Shown here: piece after piece, positions 7,617 through 16,730 of the stretch
Numbering within the stretch: position 1 is the stretch's first letter
How the letters are laid out: every line of letters starts with the position of its first letter
From: Actinomadura oligospora ATCC 43269
GTDB lineage: Bacteria > Actinomycetota > Actinomycetes > Streptosporangiales > Streptosporangiaceae
Length of the DNA: 64,000 nucleotides
Direction of reading: 5' to 3'
Assembly (NCBI RefSeq): GCF_000518265.1
Contig: NZ_KI912411.1
Location: forward strand, 388,072 to 452,071
Translations under genes and position numbers: made by a program
Notes under the pieces: generated by a model
What the model saw: the letters and a program-made list of their open reading frames with translations, nothing else
Told to the model about the DNA's origin: nothing
Database searches by the model: none

Positions 7617-10600
7617 GTGAATGTGCAGGCATCGGGGACCGGATCGGGCGGACACGGCGGAGGCGCGCAGGCGGGCGATCGGGACGATCTGTTCACCGCC
7701 GTGGAGAAGAACGTCCGGGAGCTGGTGGCCTCGCCGTGGTGGGCGTCGGCGCCGCCGCAGCAGCGCGCCGAGCAGATCGTCGCGCGGATGCTGTGGGGCG
7801 CGGGCGAGTGGTGGCTCTACGGGGCGTGGGGGCGCTGGTACCGGTGCGGCCTGGACGGCAGCTGGCATCCGTGCCCGCCGCCGTCCGACCGGGCGTCGCG
7901 GAACGCGGCGATGCCCGCGCCGCGCGGAGCGGGCAACCCGCCCGTCCCGCCGCAGCTGTTCCCGACCGGCCCGGACCTGTCGGCCGGGCGGATGGTGTCG
8001 GCGGGGTTCCTCGGGCCCGTCCCCGACACCGCGGTGGTCGCGCGGATCTCGCAGGCGCTGACGACGGCCCTCGCCGTGGACCCGGCGCAGTTCCAGCAGC
8101 ACGATCCGATGTTCCAGCCGGGCACCCCGTCCACGGTCGCGGCGGCGTGGGGCGCGCTGCTGTGGTGCGCGGGCGCGCCGGTCGCGCTGACCGAGCATCC
8201 GCTGATCGAGTCGTTCGTGCCGTTCCTGACCACGCCCGCCGACCGGCTGCACTGGATGATGCCGCCGGACTTCTCGACGCTGGCGGGGTACTACGCGTCC
8301 CGGCTGGTGATGGGGGACGGCGCGGGCGCGGCGCACGTCGTGCGGGTGATGTACGAGGTCGCGGCGGGCCTGGCGGGCGACGAGCGGTTCCGTCCGGGCG
8401 CGGACGCGCTCGCGGCGGTCACGGCGGCGTCGCTGCGGCTGGTCCCGCAGGACCTGGCGACCGCGCGGTACGGGCAGCAGGCGGTGCTGGCGGAGTGGCG
8501 GCGTCGCTGCCCGGCCGAGCACGCGATCCCGATGATGCGGGACGCCGCGCCCGGTGAGCATCTGCGGCTGGCGCTGTACGACCTGCAGCAGATCGTGGCG
8601 GGTCTTGCGGGCGACGAGCTGCCCGGCGCGGGCGGCCTGCCCGGCGTCCCGGGCGCGACGCAGGGCGCGGGCCCACATGGCATGACCGCCGGGACGTCCG
8701 CGCCGGGCCGCCGTCACGACGCGGTGCGCCGCGCGGGTGTCGCGGTCCTGGCCGCCGACCTGCAGGCCGCGCCGAACGTGCTGCCCGCGCTCCACCGGTG
8801 GCTCGATCCCGACAGCATGCGGACGCTGCAGGCGCTGCTGACCGATCCGGGGCATCCGCTGCGGGCGCTGTGGCCGCGCGAGGGCCGCCTGCCGGACGTC
8901 CTGCGCGGCGATTCCGAGGCGCTGTCGTCGCTGCTGGTCACGACCTACAGCCTGGGCCTGACCTGGTGCCGCCTGGCGCAGGTCACTCCGCCCGCGACCG
9001 GGTTCGCGCTGCCGCAGGCGGTCGCGGCGGAGCTGATGTCCCCGGCCCTGCACTCCCCGCCGTCCACCGACGAGCTGAGCGCGTGGGACATCATCAAGGC
9101 GGCGCGCGCGCACCTGGCGGCGCAGCGCGAACCGTCGCAGTCGCCCGACGGCACGCCCGATCCCCCGGCGGGGCCGGTCGCCGGTGGGCCCGCGCCGTCC
9201 GCTCCTCCGGGATCCGCGCCTCCCGGCGCCGGGCCGGACGCTGTCGGCGCTCCCCCGCTCCCGCCCGTCTCGAGCGACACGTCGTCGTCCGCTGCGGGTG
9301 GTGCACCGGCGAGTGATCCGAGCGGTGCCCCGGGCGCGGCGTCCTCCGGCTCGACCTACCCGCCTCCCCGGATTCCTCCGCCGCCCGCGCCACCTGGTCC
9401 GCCCGTCGCCTCGCCCGTCGGTCCGCCGCCTGGTCCGCCCGTCGCTCCGCCTGTCGCCCCGGTCGCCGGTCCGGCGCCGTTCGGTGGGTCACCGGCGAGC
9501 AACCCGAACGGCTTTCCGGGAAGTGCGCCTCCGACGGCTTTGAGTTCCGGTGGCGTCGGTGCGGGCGGTGGTTCCGGTGTGCCGGGCGCTGATCCGCAGG
9601 CGGGGGGTTGGGCTTCGCCGAGTGCGCCGCTTCCGCCTGCTGGTGGCGGTGTCGGGAACGCTCCGGGTGGAGCGTCCGGTGGCGGGTTCCAGCAGGGTGT
9701 GACGACGGCGGATCCGACGTATCGGGTGTCGCCCGCCGGGCCGGTGGCTCCGCCGCCGGGGCCTCCTCCGGGGCCGCCGCCGGGAGGTGGGGTTCCGGGA
9801 TGGTCCGCCGATCCGGAGGCGACGCAGTTGGATCCGGGTGGCGGGCGTGCCGCCGCGTCGGGTGTGGCGCGTCCGTCGGGTGCCACGACCGCGGACGCGA
9901 CCACCGCGGACGCGTCGCGCGCGGGCCGCGTGCCGTCGTCTTCGGGCGGGGTGTCCGGCTCGGGTCCGGGGCCGTCCGGTGGCGCATGGGCGGCCGATGC
10001 GACCACGGCGGACGCTCCGCCGCCCGCCTCGCCGCCGGTGGGCGCGCCGGGGCCTTGGGTGGTGGACATGACGACGGCGGACGCCGGGGCGCAGCCGGTG
10101 CTGCCGCCGCCTCCGGCGCCGGTGTCGGAGCCGCCTCCCCCGGTTCCGCAGGCTCCGCCGCAGGGTCCGCAGGTCGCCGAGGCGTACGGGATCCGGTTCC
10201 TGTGCGGGGCGGACGACATCGAGCGTGTGGTGACGGAGGTGCGGCGGCGCGGGAAGTGGGCGCGCCGGCTGCGTGGTCAGGAGGTGTCGAGCGCGTCGGC
10301 GCCGGGGTTGTTGCTGATCGGTGAGCCGTCGAGCGGGCAGCGGCGGCTGGCGCGGATGGCGGCGCGGGCGCTGGCGGAGGTCGAGGCGGGCAGCGGCGAG
10401 GTCCGCACGGTGCGTGTGGAGGAGGTCGCGGCGAACGGCCCGGAGGGGCTGGCCGAGTTGCTGGCGGGTCACGCGGGTCACGTCCTGCTGCTGGACGGCC
10501 TGGACAGGCTGGTCCTGGACGAGCCGCGCGGCGCGGGGTTCTCGGCGGCGCTGGCGCGCGCCCGGCTCGAGGGCGTGAGCGAGACGGCGCTGGTCGGGAC

Positions 10601-10964
10601 GTGCGCTCCGGCGCGGGTGGGCGAGTTGTCGGCTGCCGCGCCGGAGCTGGTGACGGATCTGCGGGCGGTGCGGCTGCCGGATCTGTCGGGGCCGCGTGAG
10701 CGGGAGGCGCTGCTGCGTCTGCTGGCGGAGGAGCGCCGGTTGCGGGTGGGCGAGGGCGCCTGGCCGGTGGTGCGGCGTGATCTCGCGGCGCTGCGTGGTC
10801 GTGGCCGGGTGACGGGTGCGCGTCTGGTGGAGGCGTACCTGGACCGTGCGGCGACCAACCATCTGGCGGGCGCGGCGGCGACGCAGGCGATCAGCGGCTC
10901 GGGTGCGTTGACGCTCTCGGCGTCCGATTTCGAGGGCGTCGCCGACAGCCTCACCAACCCCTGA
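7617..10964 (+). CDS. Large solitary protein: novel N-terminal domain, Pro/Gly linker with TTAD repeats, degenerate AAA-like C-terminus
   Basis: About 1,115 residues. The N-terminal 500 or so residues form a helical domain I do not recognise, starting with a Trp-rich motif (GAGEWWLYGAWGRWYRCG). A disordered linker of about 320 residues is rich in Pro, Gly, Ala and Ser and carries five TTAD motifs (for example ATTADATTADA, DMTTADAGA). The C-terminal 260 residues resemble a P-loop ATPase: GEPSSGQRR stands where Walker A would be, with Gln in place of the usual Lys, and HVLLLDGLDRLVLDE resembles Walker B. No signal peptide or membrane segment is seen. GTG 7617 is chosen because TACTAT at 7604-7609 fits a leaderless promoter. 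Function unknown. Confidence 0.75.
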   Translation: MNVQASGTGSGGHGGGAQAGDRDDLFTAVEKNVRELVASPWWASAPPQQRAEQIVARMLWGAGEWWLYGAWGRWYRCGLDGSWHPCPPPSDRASRNAAMPAPRGAGNPPVPPQLFPTGPDLSAGRMVSAGFLGPVPDTAVVARISQALTTALAVDPAQFQQHDPMFQPGTPSTVAAAWGALLWCAGAPVALTEHPLIESFVPFLTTPADRLHWMMPPDFSTLAGYYASRLVMGDGAGAAHVVRVMYEVAAGLAGDERFRPGADALAAVTAASLRLVPQDLATARYGQQAVLAEWRRRCPAEHAIPMMRDAAPGEHLRLALYDLQQIVAGLAGDELPGAGGLPGVPGATQGAGPHGMTAGTSAPGRRHDAVRRAGVAVLAADLQAAPNVLPALHRWLDPDSMRTLQALLTDPGHPLRALWPREGRLPDVLRGDSEALSSLLVTTYSLGLTWCRLAQVTPPATGFALPQAVAAELMSPALHSPPSTDELSAWDIIKAARAHLAAQREPSQSPDGTPDPPAGPVAGGPAPSAPPGSAPPGAGPDAVGAPPLPPVSSDTSSSAAGGAPASDPSGAPGAASSGSTYPPPRIPPPPAPPGPPVASPVGPPPGPPVAPPVAPVAGPAPFGGSPASNPNGFPGSAPPTALSSGGVGAGGGSGVPGADPQAGGWASPSAPLPPAGGGVGNAPGGASGGGFQQGVTTADPTYRVSPAGPVAPPPGPPPGPPPGGGVPGWSADPEATQLDPGGGRAAASGVARPSGATTADATTADASRAGRVPSSSGGVSGSGPGPSGGAWAADATTADAPPPASPPVGAPGPWVVDMTTADAGAQPVLPPPPAPVSEPPPPVPQAPPQGPQVAEAYGIRFLCGADDIERVVTEVRRRGKWARRLRGQEVSSASAPGLLLIGEPSSGQRRLARMAARALAEVEAGSGEVRTVRVEEVAANGPEGLAELLAGHAGHVLLLDGLDRLVLDEPRGAGFSAALARARLEGVSETALVGTCAPARVGELSAAAPELVTDLRAVRLPDLSGPREREALLRLLAEERRLRVGEGAWPVVRRDLAALRGRGRVTGARLVEAYLDRAATNHLAGAAATQAISGSGALTLSASDFEGVADSLTNP

Positions 10965-11012
10965 CACCGTCCTCCCGCGCCGCCCGCGGCCTGGGAGAAC
11001 GCGGAACATCTC

Positions 11013-11052
11013 CGGTCGGGCCCGTCCTCACTCCGGTGGACGGGCCCGACCG
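11013..11052. terminator. Bidirectional terminator hairpin
   Basis: A perfect 15-bp inverted repeat (CGGTCGGGCCCGTCC at 11013-11027, complement at 11038-11052) with a 10-nt loop lies between the convergent ends of the large linker protein gene and the response-regulator gene. There is no long T tract, as is common in actinomycetes. Confidence 0.75.
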
Positions 11053-11077
11053 CGTCGTCCCATCGAGGCATCCCGCG

Positions 11078-11734
11078 TCAGCTGAGGGCGACCAGGCCTG
11101 TCTGGTAGGCGATGATGACGAGCTGTACGCGGTCGCGGGCGTTGAGTTTGGCGAGCAGTCGGCGGACGTGGGTTTTGGCCGTGCCGGGGCCGATGTGCAG
11201 GCGTTGGGCGATCTCGGTGTTGGTCAGTCCCTGGGCCACCAGGGTGAGCACTTCGCGTTCGCGGTCGGTGACGGCTTCGAGCGCGGCGGGGGGCGTGGGG
11301 CCGGGGCCGGGTTCGGGTCTGGCCGCGAATTCCTCGATCAGTCTCCGGGTGATGCTGGGGGCCAGCAGTGCCTCACCGGCCGCGATCACCCGGATGGCGG
11401 CGAGCAGGTCCAGTGGCGGGGTGTCTTTGAGCAGGAAGCCGCTGGCGCCGCCGCGCAGTGCTCCGTACACGTATTCGTCCAGGTCGAAGGTGGTCAGCAT
11501 CAGGACGCGCACGGTGGTGGACGAGGTGATGAGGCAGGTGGCCTCGATGCCGTCCATGTCGGGCATGCGCACGTCCATGAGCATGACGTCGGGTCGTTCC
11601 AGCTGAGCCTGCCGGACCGCCTCGAGTCCGGTCGCGGCCTCGCCGACCACGGTGAGGTCGTCGGCTGAGTCGACGATGCCCCGCAGCCCGGCCCGCACCA
11701 GGGTCTGGTCGTCGGCGACCACCACACGGATCAT
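11078..11734 (-). CDS. NarL/FixJ family response regulator
   Basis: 218 residues. The receiver domain has Asp8/Asp9, the phospho-acceptor Asp54 in VMLMDVRMPD and Lys103 in LLKD. A LuxR-type helix-turn-helix follows at about residues 155-210 (TDREREVLTLVAQGLTNTEI). The start at 11734 overlaps the stop of the upstream histidine kinase by 4 bp (ATGA), so the two are translationally coupled. Its likely target is the divergent ABC operon at 13.1-15.7 kb. Confidence 0.95.
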   Translation of the reverse strand: MIRVVVADDQTLVRAGLRGIVDSADDLTVVGEAATGLEAVRQAQLERPDVMLMDVRMPDMDGIEATCLITSSTTVRVLMLTTFDLDEYVYGALRGGASGFLLKDTPPLDLLAAIRVIAAGEALLAPSITRRLIEEFAARPEPGPGPTPPAALEAVTDREREVLTLVAQGLTNTEIAQRLHIGPGTAKTHVRRLLAKLNARDRVQLVIIAYQTGLVALS

Positions 11735-12921
11735 GCGGGGTCCTCGGCGAGAGGAAGCCGGGCGGCGACCTGGAAGCCTCGGCCCGGCAGTGGGGCCGCG
11801 CGGAACGAGCCGCCGTAGAGGTTGACCCGTTCCCGCATGCCGTGCAGGCCGTGTCCGTGGACCGGGGGTGTGGCGCAGCCGCTGCCTTGGTCGGTCACCT
11901 CGATGGTGAGTTCGTCGGTCCGGTAGTCGATGGCGGCGCGGGCGGTGGTGGTCCCGGAGTGTTTCACCACGTTGGTCAGGGCCTCCTGGATGATCCGGTA
12001 GGCGGACAGGTCGATCCCGGCGTCCAGGTCGCGGGGCTGCCCGGTGATGGCGACCTCGACCTGGACGCCCGCCCGGGCCGTCTGCGTCACGAGCCGCTCC
12101 AGATCCGCCAGCCCCGGTGCGGGGGCGCGGGTGGGCCCTTGTGTCGCGGGGTCCGGGTCCTCTTCGCGGAGTAGTCCGAGCAGGCGGCGCATCTCGCGGA
12201 GGGCGTCCCGTCCGGTGGTCTCGATGACGCCGAGCGCGGTGCGGGCCCCGGCCGGGTCGTCGTCGATCACGAGGTGACCGAACCCGGCCTGGACGGTGAT
12301 GACGCTCATGCTGTGCGCGACCACGTCGTGCAGTTCGCGGGCGATCCGCAGGCGTTCCTCGGTGACCTGGCGCTGGGCCCTGTGCAGTTCGGCCCGGGCC
12401 TGTTCGGCCTGCCGGGCGGCCTGTTGCCGGAGCAGGTTCTCGGTGTGGGAGCGGTGCTGTCCGACCGCGAGGCCGACCGTCCACACGGTGACGAAGAGGA
12501 AGGCGAACACGATCATGCCTCGGCTGGGCGAGGCCGCGATCGCCAGTACCGGCGTCAGCGCCACGGCGAGCGCGACGAACGCGGTGCGGGGTCGGCGGAG
12601 GGAGGCCACCGAGTAGAGGACGTAGGGCGTCGCCATGACCGGTGGCCCCACGCCCGCGCCGCCGTCGACCGGAAGCATGAGCAGGAACGCGACGGCCATC
12701 GCGGTGGTCGCGGCCTCCGGGTACCGGCGCCGCAGCGCCACCGCCCCAGCGACCAGTGCGGTCGCGGTGAGCACCAGCAGGGCGGTGCCTGGCGTCCGCA
12801 GGTGATTCCACAACGACATCGGCATCATCAGGGCGCACGCCGCGGCGGCGAGGTAGTCCAGCGCCTGCCAGTGCCCGGCGCGCACCCACCTGAACAGCGG
12901 CGGGCGGGGCTCGGAACGCAT
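11731..12921 (-). CDS. Two-component sensor histidine kinase (HisKA_3 family)
   Basis: 396 residues from ATG 12921. The N-terminal 130 or so residues contain several hydrophobic helices with very short external loops, as in intramembrane-sensing kinases. The HisKA_3 dimerisation helix carries the phospho-acceptor His in ARELHDVVAHSMSVI, and the HATPase domain ends with GHGLHGMRERV. Longer in-frame starts up to 13077 exist, but TACGCT at 12928-12933 sits 6 nt from ATG 12921, arguing for this start. Pairs with the overlapping NarL-type regulator. Confidence 0.92.
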   Translation of the reverse strand: MRSEPRPPLFRWVRAGHWQALDYLAAAACALMMPMSLWNHLRTPGTALLVLTATALVAGAVALRRRYPEAATTAMAVAFLLMLPVDGGAGVGPPVMATPYVLYSVASLRRPRTAFVALAVALTPVLAIAASPSRGMIVFAFLFVTVWTVGLAVGQHRSHTENLLRQQAARQAEQARAELHRAQRQVTEERLRIARELHDVVAHSMSVITVQAGFGHLVIDDDPAGARTALGVIETTGRDALREMRRLLGLLREEDPDPATQGPTRAPAPGLADLERLVTQTARAGVQVEVAITGQPRDLDAGIDLSAYRIIQEALTNVVKHSGTTTARAAIDYRTDELTIEVTDQGSGCATPPVHGHGLHGMRERVNLYGGSFRAAPLPGRGFQVAARLPLAEDPA

Positions 12922-12966
12922 GACCCGAGCGTAGGGGCGCTTTCCCGGGCATCGCATCGCCCTGTG

Positions 12967-12993
12967 GGCGTATCCCCGCAGGCATACACGCCG
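12967..12993. promoter_or_regulatory. Imperfect inverted repeat in divergent TCS/ABC promoter region
   Basis: GGGCGTAT and ATACACGCC face each other across about 10 bp in the 200-bp gap between the kinase gene (minus) and the ABC ATPase gene (plus). It could be the NarL-type regulator's site, but the symmetry is imperfect and this is a weak call. Confidence 0.3.
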
Positions 12994-13121
12994 TCCTGAT
13001 CGCGCCCGTCCTACGCCCCCGTGCAGAGCTGGGAAAGGGCCCGCGGGGGGACGATTCGCAGCCCCCCGGACCGGCACCGTGGAACCGCGATGGAGGACAT
13101 ATCCCCGGTCAAGGAGACCCG

Positions 13122-14045
13122 ATGATCGAAGTTCACGAGCTCACCAAACGCTATGGCCCTGTCACGGCCGTCGACCGTCTGTCCTTCACGGTCCGGCCCG
13201 GCGGCGTCACCGGGTTCCTGGGCCCCAACGGCGCGGGCAAATCCACGACGATGCGGGCGATCCTCGGGTTGGACACCCCCACGTCGGGACGGGCCCTGGT
13301 GAACGGCGTGGCCTACCGCACGATCGACAGGCCGCTGCGTGTCGTGGGGTCCTTGCTGGACGCCGGTGCCGTGCACGGCGGGCGGAGCGCCCGGAGCCAT
13401 CTGGAGTGCCTGGCGGTCACCAACGACCTGCCGCGCTCGCGCGTCGGCGAGGTCCTGGAGATGACGGGCCTGTCCGGTGTGGCCCGCAAGCGGGTCGGCG
13501 GGTTCTCGCTCGGGATGCGGCAGCGGCTCGGGATCGCCGCGGCGCTGCTCGGCGATCCGCCGATCCTGATGTTCGACGAGCCGGTCAACGGGCTCGACCC
13601 CGAGGGCGTCGTGTGGGCCCGCGACCTGATGAGGTCGCTGGCGGCCGAGGGCCGCACGGTCCTTGTGTCCAGTCATCTGATGAGCGAGATGGCGCTCACC
13701 GCCGACCACCTGATCGTCATCGGCCGAGGGGCGCTGATCGCCGACGCCGGCATGGCGGATCTCCTGCGTTCGAGTTCTGACGGCGTCCTGGTCCGCACGC
13801 CGCAGTCCCGGCGGCTCGCTGATCTGCTCACCGCCGAGGGCGCTCGGGTCGTCGCCGAGCCGGACGGCGGGCTCGTGGTCACCGGTCTGACCGTCCAGGC
13901 CGTCAGCCGGGTGGCCGCCGCGGGAGGCGTCGAGATCCACGAGCTGGCCAGGCGGCAGGCGTCGCTGGAGGAGGCCTACCTGAGGCTCACCGACACCGCC
14001 GTGCAGTACCGCGCGACCACCCCCGGAACGCGAGGCACCCGATGA
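13122..14045 (+). CDS. ABC transporter ATP-binding protein (bacitracin/lantibiotic-type exporter)
   Basis: 307 residues. Walker A is GPNGAGKST, the signature region reads GFSLGMRQRLGIAAALLGDP, and Walker B is PILMFDEPVNGLDPEG. The His-switch is in VSSHLMSEMALTADHL. The family normally shows this Phe-Ser-Leu-Gly-Met variant of the ABC signature. AAGGAG lies just upstream of ATG 13122. It is first in a three-gene operon whose stop overlaps the first permease by 4 bp, divergent from a two-component system likely to sense the exported antibiotic or envelope stress. Confidence 0.93.
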   Translation: MIEVHELTKRYGPVTAVDRLSFTVRPGGVTGFLGPNGAGKSTTMRAILGLDTPTSGRALVNGVAYRTIDRPLRVVGSLLDAGAVHGGRSARSHLECLAVTNDLPRSRVGEVLEMTGLSGVARKRVGGFSLGMRQRLGIAAALLGDPPILMFDEPVNGLDPEGVVWARDLMRSLAAEGRTVLVSSHLMSEMALTADHLIVIGRGALIADAGMADLLRSSSDGVLVRTPQSRRLADLLTAEGARVVAEPDGGLVVTGLTVQAVSRVAAAGGVEIHELARRQASLEEAYLRLTDTAVQYRATTPGTRGTR

Positions 14046-14872
14046 CCGCACACTCCTTCCCACCCCGGCGAACGGCGCTACGTACGTTCCTGCCGGGGCG
14101 CGGCGTGCTCCGCTCGGAGTGGATGAAGTTGCGCTCGGTCCGGTCCACGTACCTGTCGGTGCTGTTGGCGTCCGTGCTCGCCGTCGTGCTCGGCGCGCTG
14201 GCCACCTCGTCGGACGCGAACGAATGGGCCACGATGTCCGCCCAGGACAGGGCGCGGTTCGATCCGCTGGGCGACTCGTTCGTCGGGCTGGTCTTCGGTG
14301 AGCTGGCGTTCGGCGTCCTCGGGGTGATGGCGATCAGCACCGAGTACCGGACGGGCATGATCCGCGCGACGTTCGCGGCGGTGCCCCGGCGGGGGCAGGT
14401 CTACGCGGCCAAGGCGCTGGTGGTCGGGGTGGTCTCGCTCGTCCTCGGGATGTCGCTGGTGTTCGGGACGTTCTTCCTGGGGCAGGCCGTGCTGGCGTCC
14501 CGGCATCTCGAGGTCCACCTGGGAGACCCCTCGGTGCTGCGGGTCGTCCTGTCCACCGGTCTGCACCTGTTCGTGGTCACGATGATCGGGTTCGGGCTCG
14601 GCGCGCTCCTGCGGCACAGCGCGGGCGCGATCGCGGCCCTGGTGGCGATGCTCTGGCTCGCCTACCCACTCGGAAGGATCTTCGACCAGGTGTCGTACCT
14701 GCCCTCGCGGGTGCTCCTGTTCAACATCGCGGACGCGATCACGAGGACGCGCCCGGCCACCGGGAGACCCGCGCTGCGGATACCGTCGCTGGAACTGGCC
14801 TACACCAGCCTCGCGCTCTACCTGGTCGTGTTCCTCGCGCTCGGCGCCCTGCGGGTGGTGCGCGATGTCTGA
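14042..14872 (+). CDS. ABC transporter permease 1
   Basis: 276 residues, with about six hydrophobic helices. The short N-terminus carries the motif RSEWMKLRSVRSTYLSVLLA, shared with the next gene, and later YRTGMIRATFAAVPRRGQVYAAKAL. It overlaps the ATPase gene by 4 bp (ATGA) and the second permease by 8 bp. The pairing of two related permeases with one ATPase suggests a heteromeric membrane channel. Confidence 0.9.
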   Translation: MTAHSFPPRRTALRTFLPGRGVLRSEWMKLRSVRSTYLSVLLASVLAVVLGALATSSDANEWATMSAQDRARFDPLGDSFVGLVFGELAFGVLGVMAISTEYRTGMIRATFAAVPRRGQVYAAKALVVGVVSLVLGMSLVFGTFFLGQAVLASRHLEVHLGDPSVLRVVLSTGLHLFVVTMIGFGLGALLRHSAGAIAALVAMLWLAYPLGRIFDQVSYLPSRVLLFNIADAITRTRPATGRPALRIPSLELAYTSLALYLVVFLALGALRVVRDV

Positions 14873-15719
14873 ACCCGTCATCACACCGAGCCCGGACCGG
14901 ACGTCCGCCTCGGCGTCCACCCGTCGTGGCGGGTTCCGCGTCACGCGGGGGATGCTGGTCTGCGAGTGGATCAAGCTGGGCTCGGTCCGGTCCACCTGGC
15001 TGACTCTGCTGTGCGCGGTGCTGGTGGTGCTGGCCTTCGGCCTGTTCGACACCCTGTCGGTCAGCGAGACGTGGCACACCCTGGCCGCCGACGACAGGGC
15101 TTCGTTCGATCCGCTGGCGGAGTCCTTCGCCGGAGTGCAGGTCGGTGGGCTCGCCTTCGGTGTGCTCGGGGTCCTCGCCGTGTCCGTGGAGTACGAGACG
15201 GGGACGATCCGGACGACGTTCTCCGCCGTTCCCGGGCGCGGACGGGTCTTCGCGGCCAAGGCCGTGGTGGTGGGCGCTGTCATGCTTATTACCGGCCTGG
15301 CGCTCGCGGTCGTCGCGTTCCTCGGTGGCCAGTGGATGCTGTCGGCGGAGGGCCTCGACGTCGGGTTGGCGGACCCGGGCGTTCTGCGGTCGGTGGCGTG
15401 CACCGGCCTCTACCTCGCCGTGGTGGGCCTGGTCGGCTACGGCCTGGGCGCGCTGCTCCGGCACACGGCGGGCGCGATCTCGGTCATGTTCGCCGTCGTC
15501 TGGCTCACCTACGGCGCCAGCCACGCGGTCGAGCGATGGTCCTACGTCCCCGACCGCTGGCTCCTGGTCAGCGCCTATCAGAGCCTGTCCCGAATCCATC
15601 CGGAGTCGGGAACCGGCGCGCTGCGGTCCCCGACGGTCACGATGGCCTTCGTGGAACTGGCGACGTACCTGGCCGTCTTCCTGAGCCTCGGCGCCTGGCG
15701 CATGTCCCGTGACGCCTAG
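14865..15719 (+). CDS. ABC transporter permease 2, paralogue of the preceding gene
   Basis: 284 residues, same architecture as permease 1. Matching landmarks are CEWIKLGSVRSTWLTLL against SEWMKLRSVRSTYLSVL, RASFDPLAESF against RARFDPLGDSF, and YETGTIRTTFSAVPGRGRVF against YRTGMIRATFAAVPRRGQVY. This indicates a tandem duplication with later divergence. ATG 14865 lies inside the end of the preceding gene. Last gene of the operon; convergent with a TetR gene. Confidence 0.9.
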   Translation: MSEPVITPSPDRTSASASTRRGGFRVTRGMLVCEWIKLGSVRSTWLTLLCAVLVVLAFGLFDTLSVSETWHTLAADDRASFDPLAESFAGVQVGGLAFGVLGVLAVSVEYETGTIRTTFSAVPGRGRVFAAKAVVVGAVMLITGLALAVVAFLGGQWMLSAEGLDVGLADPGVLRSVACTGLYLAVVGLVGYGLGALLRHTAGAISVMFAVVWLTYGASHAVERWSYVPDRWLLVSAYQSLSRIHPESGTGALRSPTVTMAFVELATYLAVFLSLGAWRMSRDA

Positions 15720-15767
15720 ATGTCGTCGCCCACCAAACGCCGCGCGGTCGCCGCGGCGGAGTTGTCG

Positions 15768-15792
15768 GAGGCGTCCTGTGGGCGCCTCTACG
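15768..15792. terminator. Short hairpin downstream of ABC operon
   Basis: GAGGCG and CGCCTC pair across a 9-nt loop (TCCTGTGGG) in the 129-bp gap between the ABC permease (plus) and the TetR gene (minus). A plausible but weak terminator. Confidence 0.35.
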
Positions 15793-15848
15793 ACTCCCGC
15801 GTCCCCGCCGCGCCGCGCCAGGACTGACGCGAGCGGCGGGGGCGCGGT

Positions 15849-16712
15849 TCAGAAGCCGGTCTGGTCGGCCGCGGTGAGGGTGCGGCGGAGTTCCTCGACG
15901 CGTTCGTCCGTCCAGTCGACGGCGGGGTCGACGTCGAGGAAGGTCATGACGATGCCGGCGATGCCGAGGGCGGGTTGGGACCATTCGGCGGGTTCGGGGG
16001 CGCCGAAGGGGTTGGCCTGGAAGCGGCGGGTGACGATGGACGGGTTGGCCGGAGCCATGACGACCAGGCCGCGGATGGTGGCGCTGGCCAGGCTGGCGAC
16101 GGTGTCGAAGTCGGCGTCCAGGCCGGGACGCAGGCGGAGCCCGATGAGGCCGGCGACGTGCCGGTAGGTGCCGGCGACGCGCTGGGTGAGGGCGTGTTCG
16201 GAGGCGGTGAGGGCGTCCTGGACCTCGGTGCGCAGGTCGCCGTCCGGGAGGCTGAGGAAGGTGGCGTGCAGGGCGAGGTAGGTGCGCCACTCCGGTGATC
16301 CGAGGAAGGTCTCGAACTCGCGCAGCGCGCCCTGGCGGAGGACCTCGGCGGCGAGGGCGCGGCGGTGGCCGGGCGTGCGGACCCAGCCGAGGTGGTCGAG
16401 CAGGACGCGCCGGACCGAGTCGGCCGCGGCGATGTCGCCCGCGCCGGACGCCGGGCCGGTACCGCGGGCGAGTTCGCGCAGCAGGTCGCTGAAGAACAGG
16501 TCCTTGTAGGGCCAGCGGCGGTAGACGGCGCTGCGGGCGACACCGGCGTCGCGGATGACGTCCTCGAAGCTGATGTGGTCCAGGCTCACGGTCAGCCCGG
16601 CCTGGTGGACCATCGCGAGCGCGGCCTCCAGCATGCGCTGTTCGGTCTCCTCGTCGGAGAGCCGGCGGCGGCGCCGGGTCAGGCCGCTGGGGGCCGAGGC
16701 GTCCTGGCTCAC
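15849..16712 (-). CDS. TetR family transcriptional regulator
   Basis: 287 residues from GTG 16712, which has GGGAGGG upstream. The helix-turn-helix is at about residues 24-70 (VSLDHISFEDVIRDAGVARS, then AVYRRWPYKDLFF). A large helical ligand domain fills the rest, which is somewhat longer than a typical TetR protein. It is divergent from a two-gene membrane-protein unit beginning at 16832, with an unusually AT-rich 119-bp gap that probably contains its operator. Confidence 0.9.
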   Translation of the reverse strand: MSQDASAPSGLTRRRRRLSDEETEQRMLEAALAMVHQAGLTVSLDHISFEDVIRDAGVARSAVYRRWPYKDLFFSDLLRELARGTGPASGAGDIAAADSVRRVLLDHLGWVRTPGHRRALAAEVLRQGALREFETFLGSPEWRTYLALHATFLSLPDGDLRTEVQDALTASEHALTQRVAGTYRHVAGLIGLRLRPGLDADFDTVASLASATIRGLVVMAPANPSIVTRRFQANPFGAPEPAEWSQPALGIAGIVMTFLDVDPAVDWTDERVEELRRTLTAADQTGF

Positions 16713-16730
16713 TTGCTCACCCTCCCTCGT

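Noticed and set aside
11735..12985. N-terminal extension of the response-regulator frame to 635 codons
   Set aside because: The added 417 codons lie antisense-frame to nothing but overlap the histidine kinase in another frame; the receiver domain starts exactly at ATG 11734.
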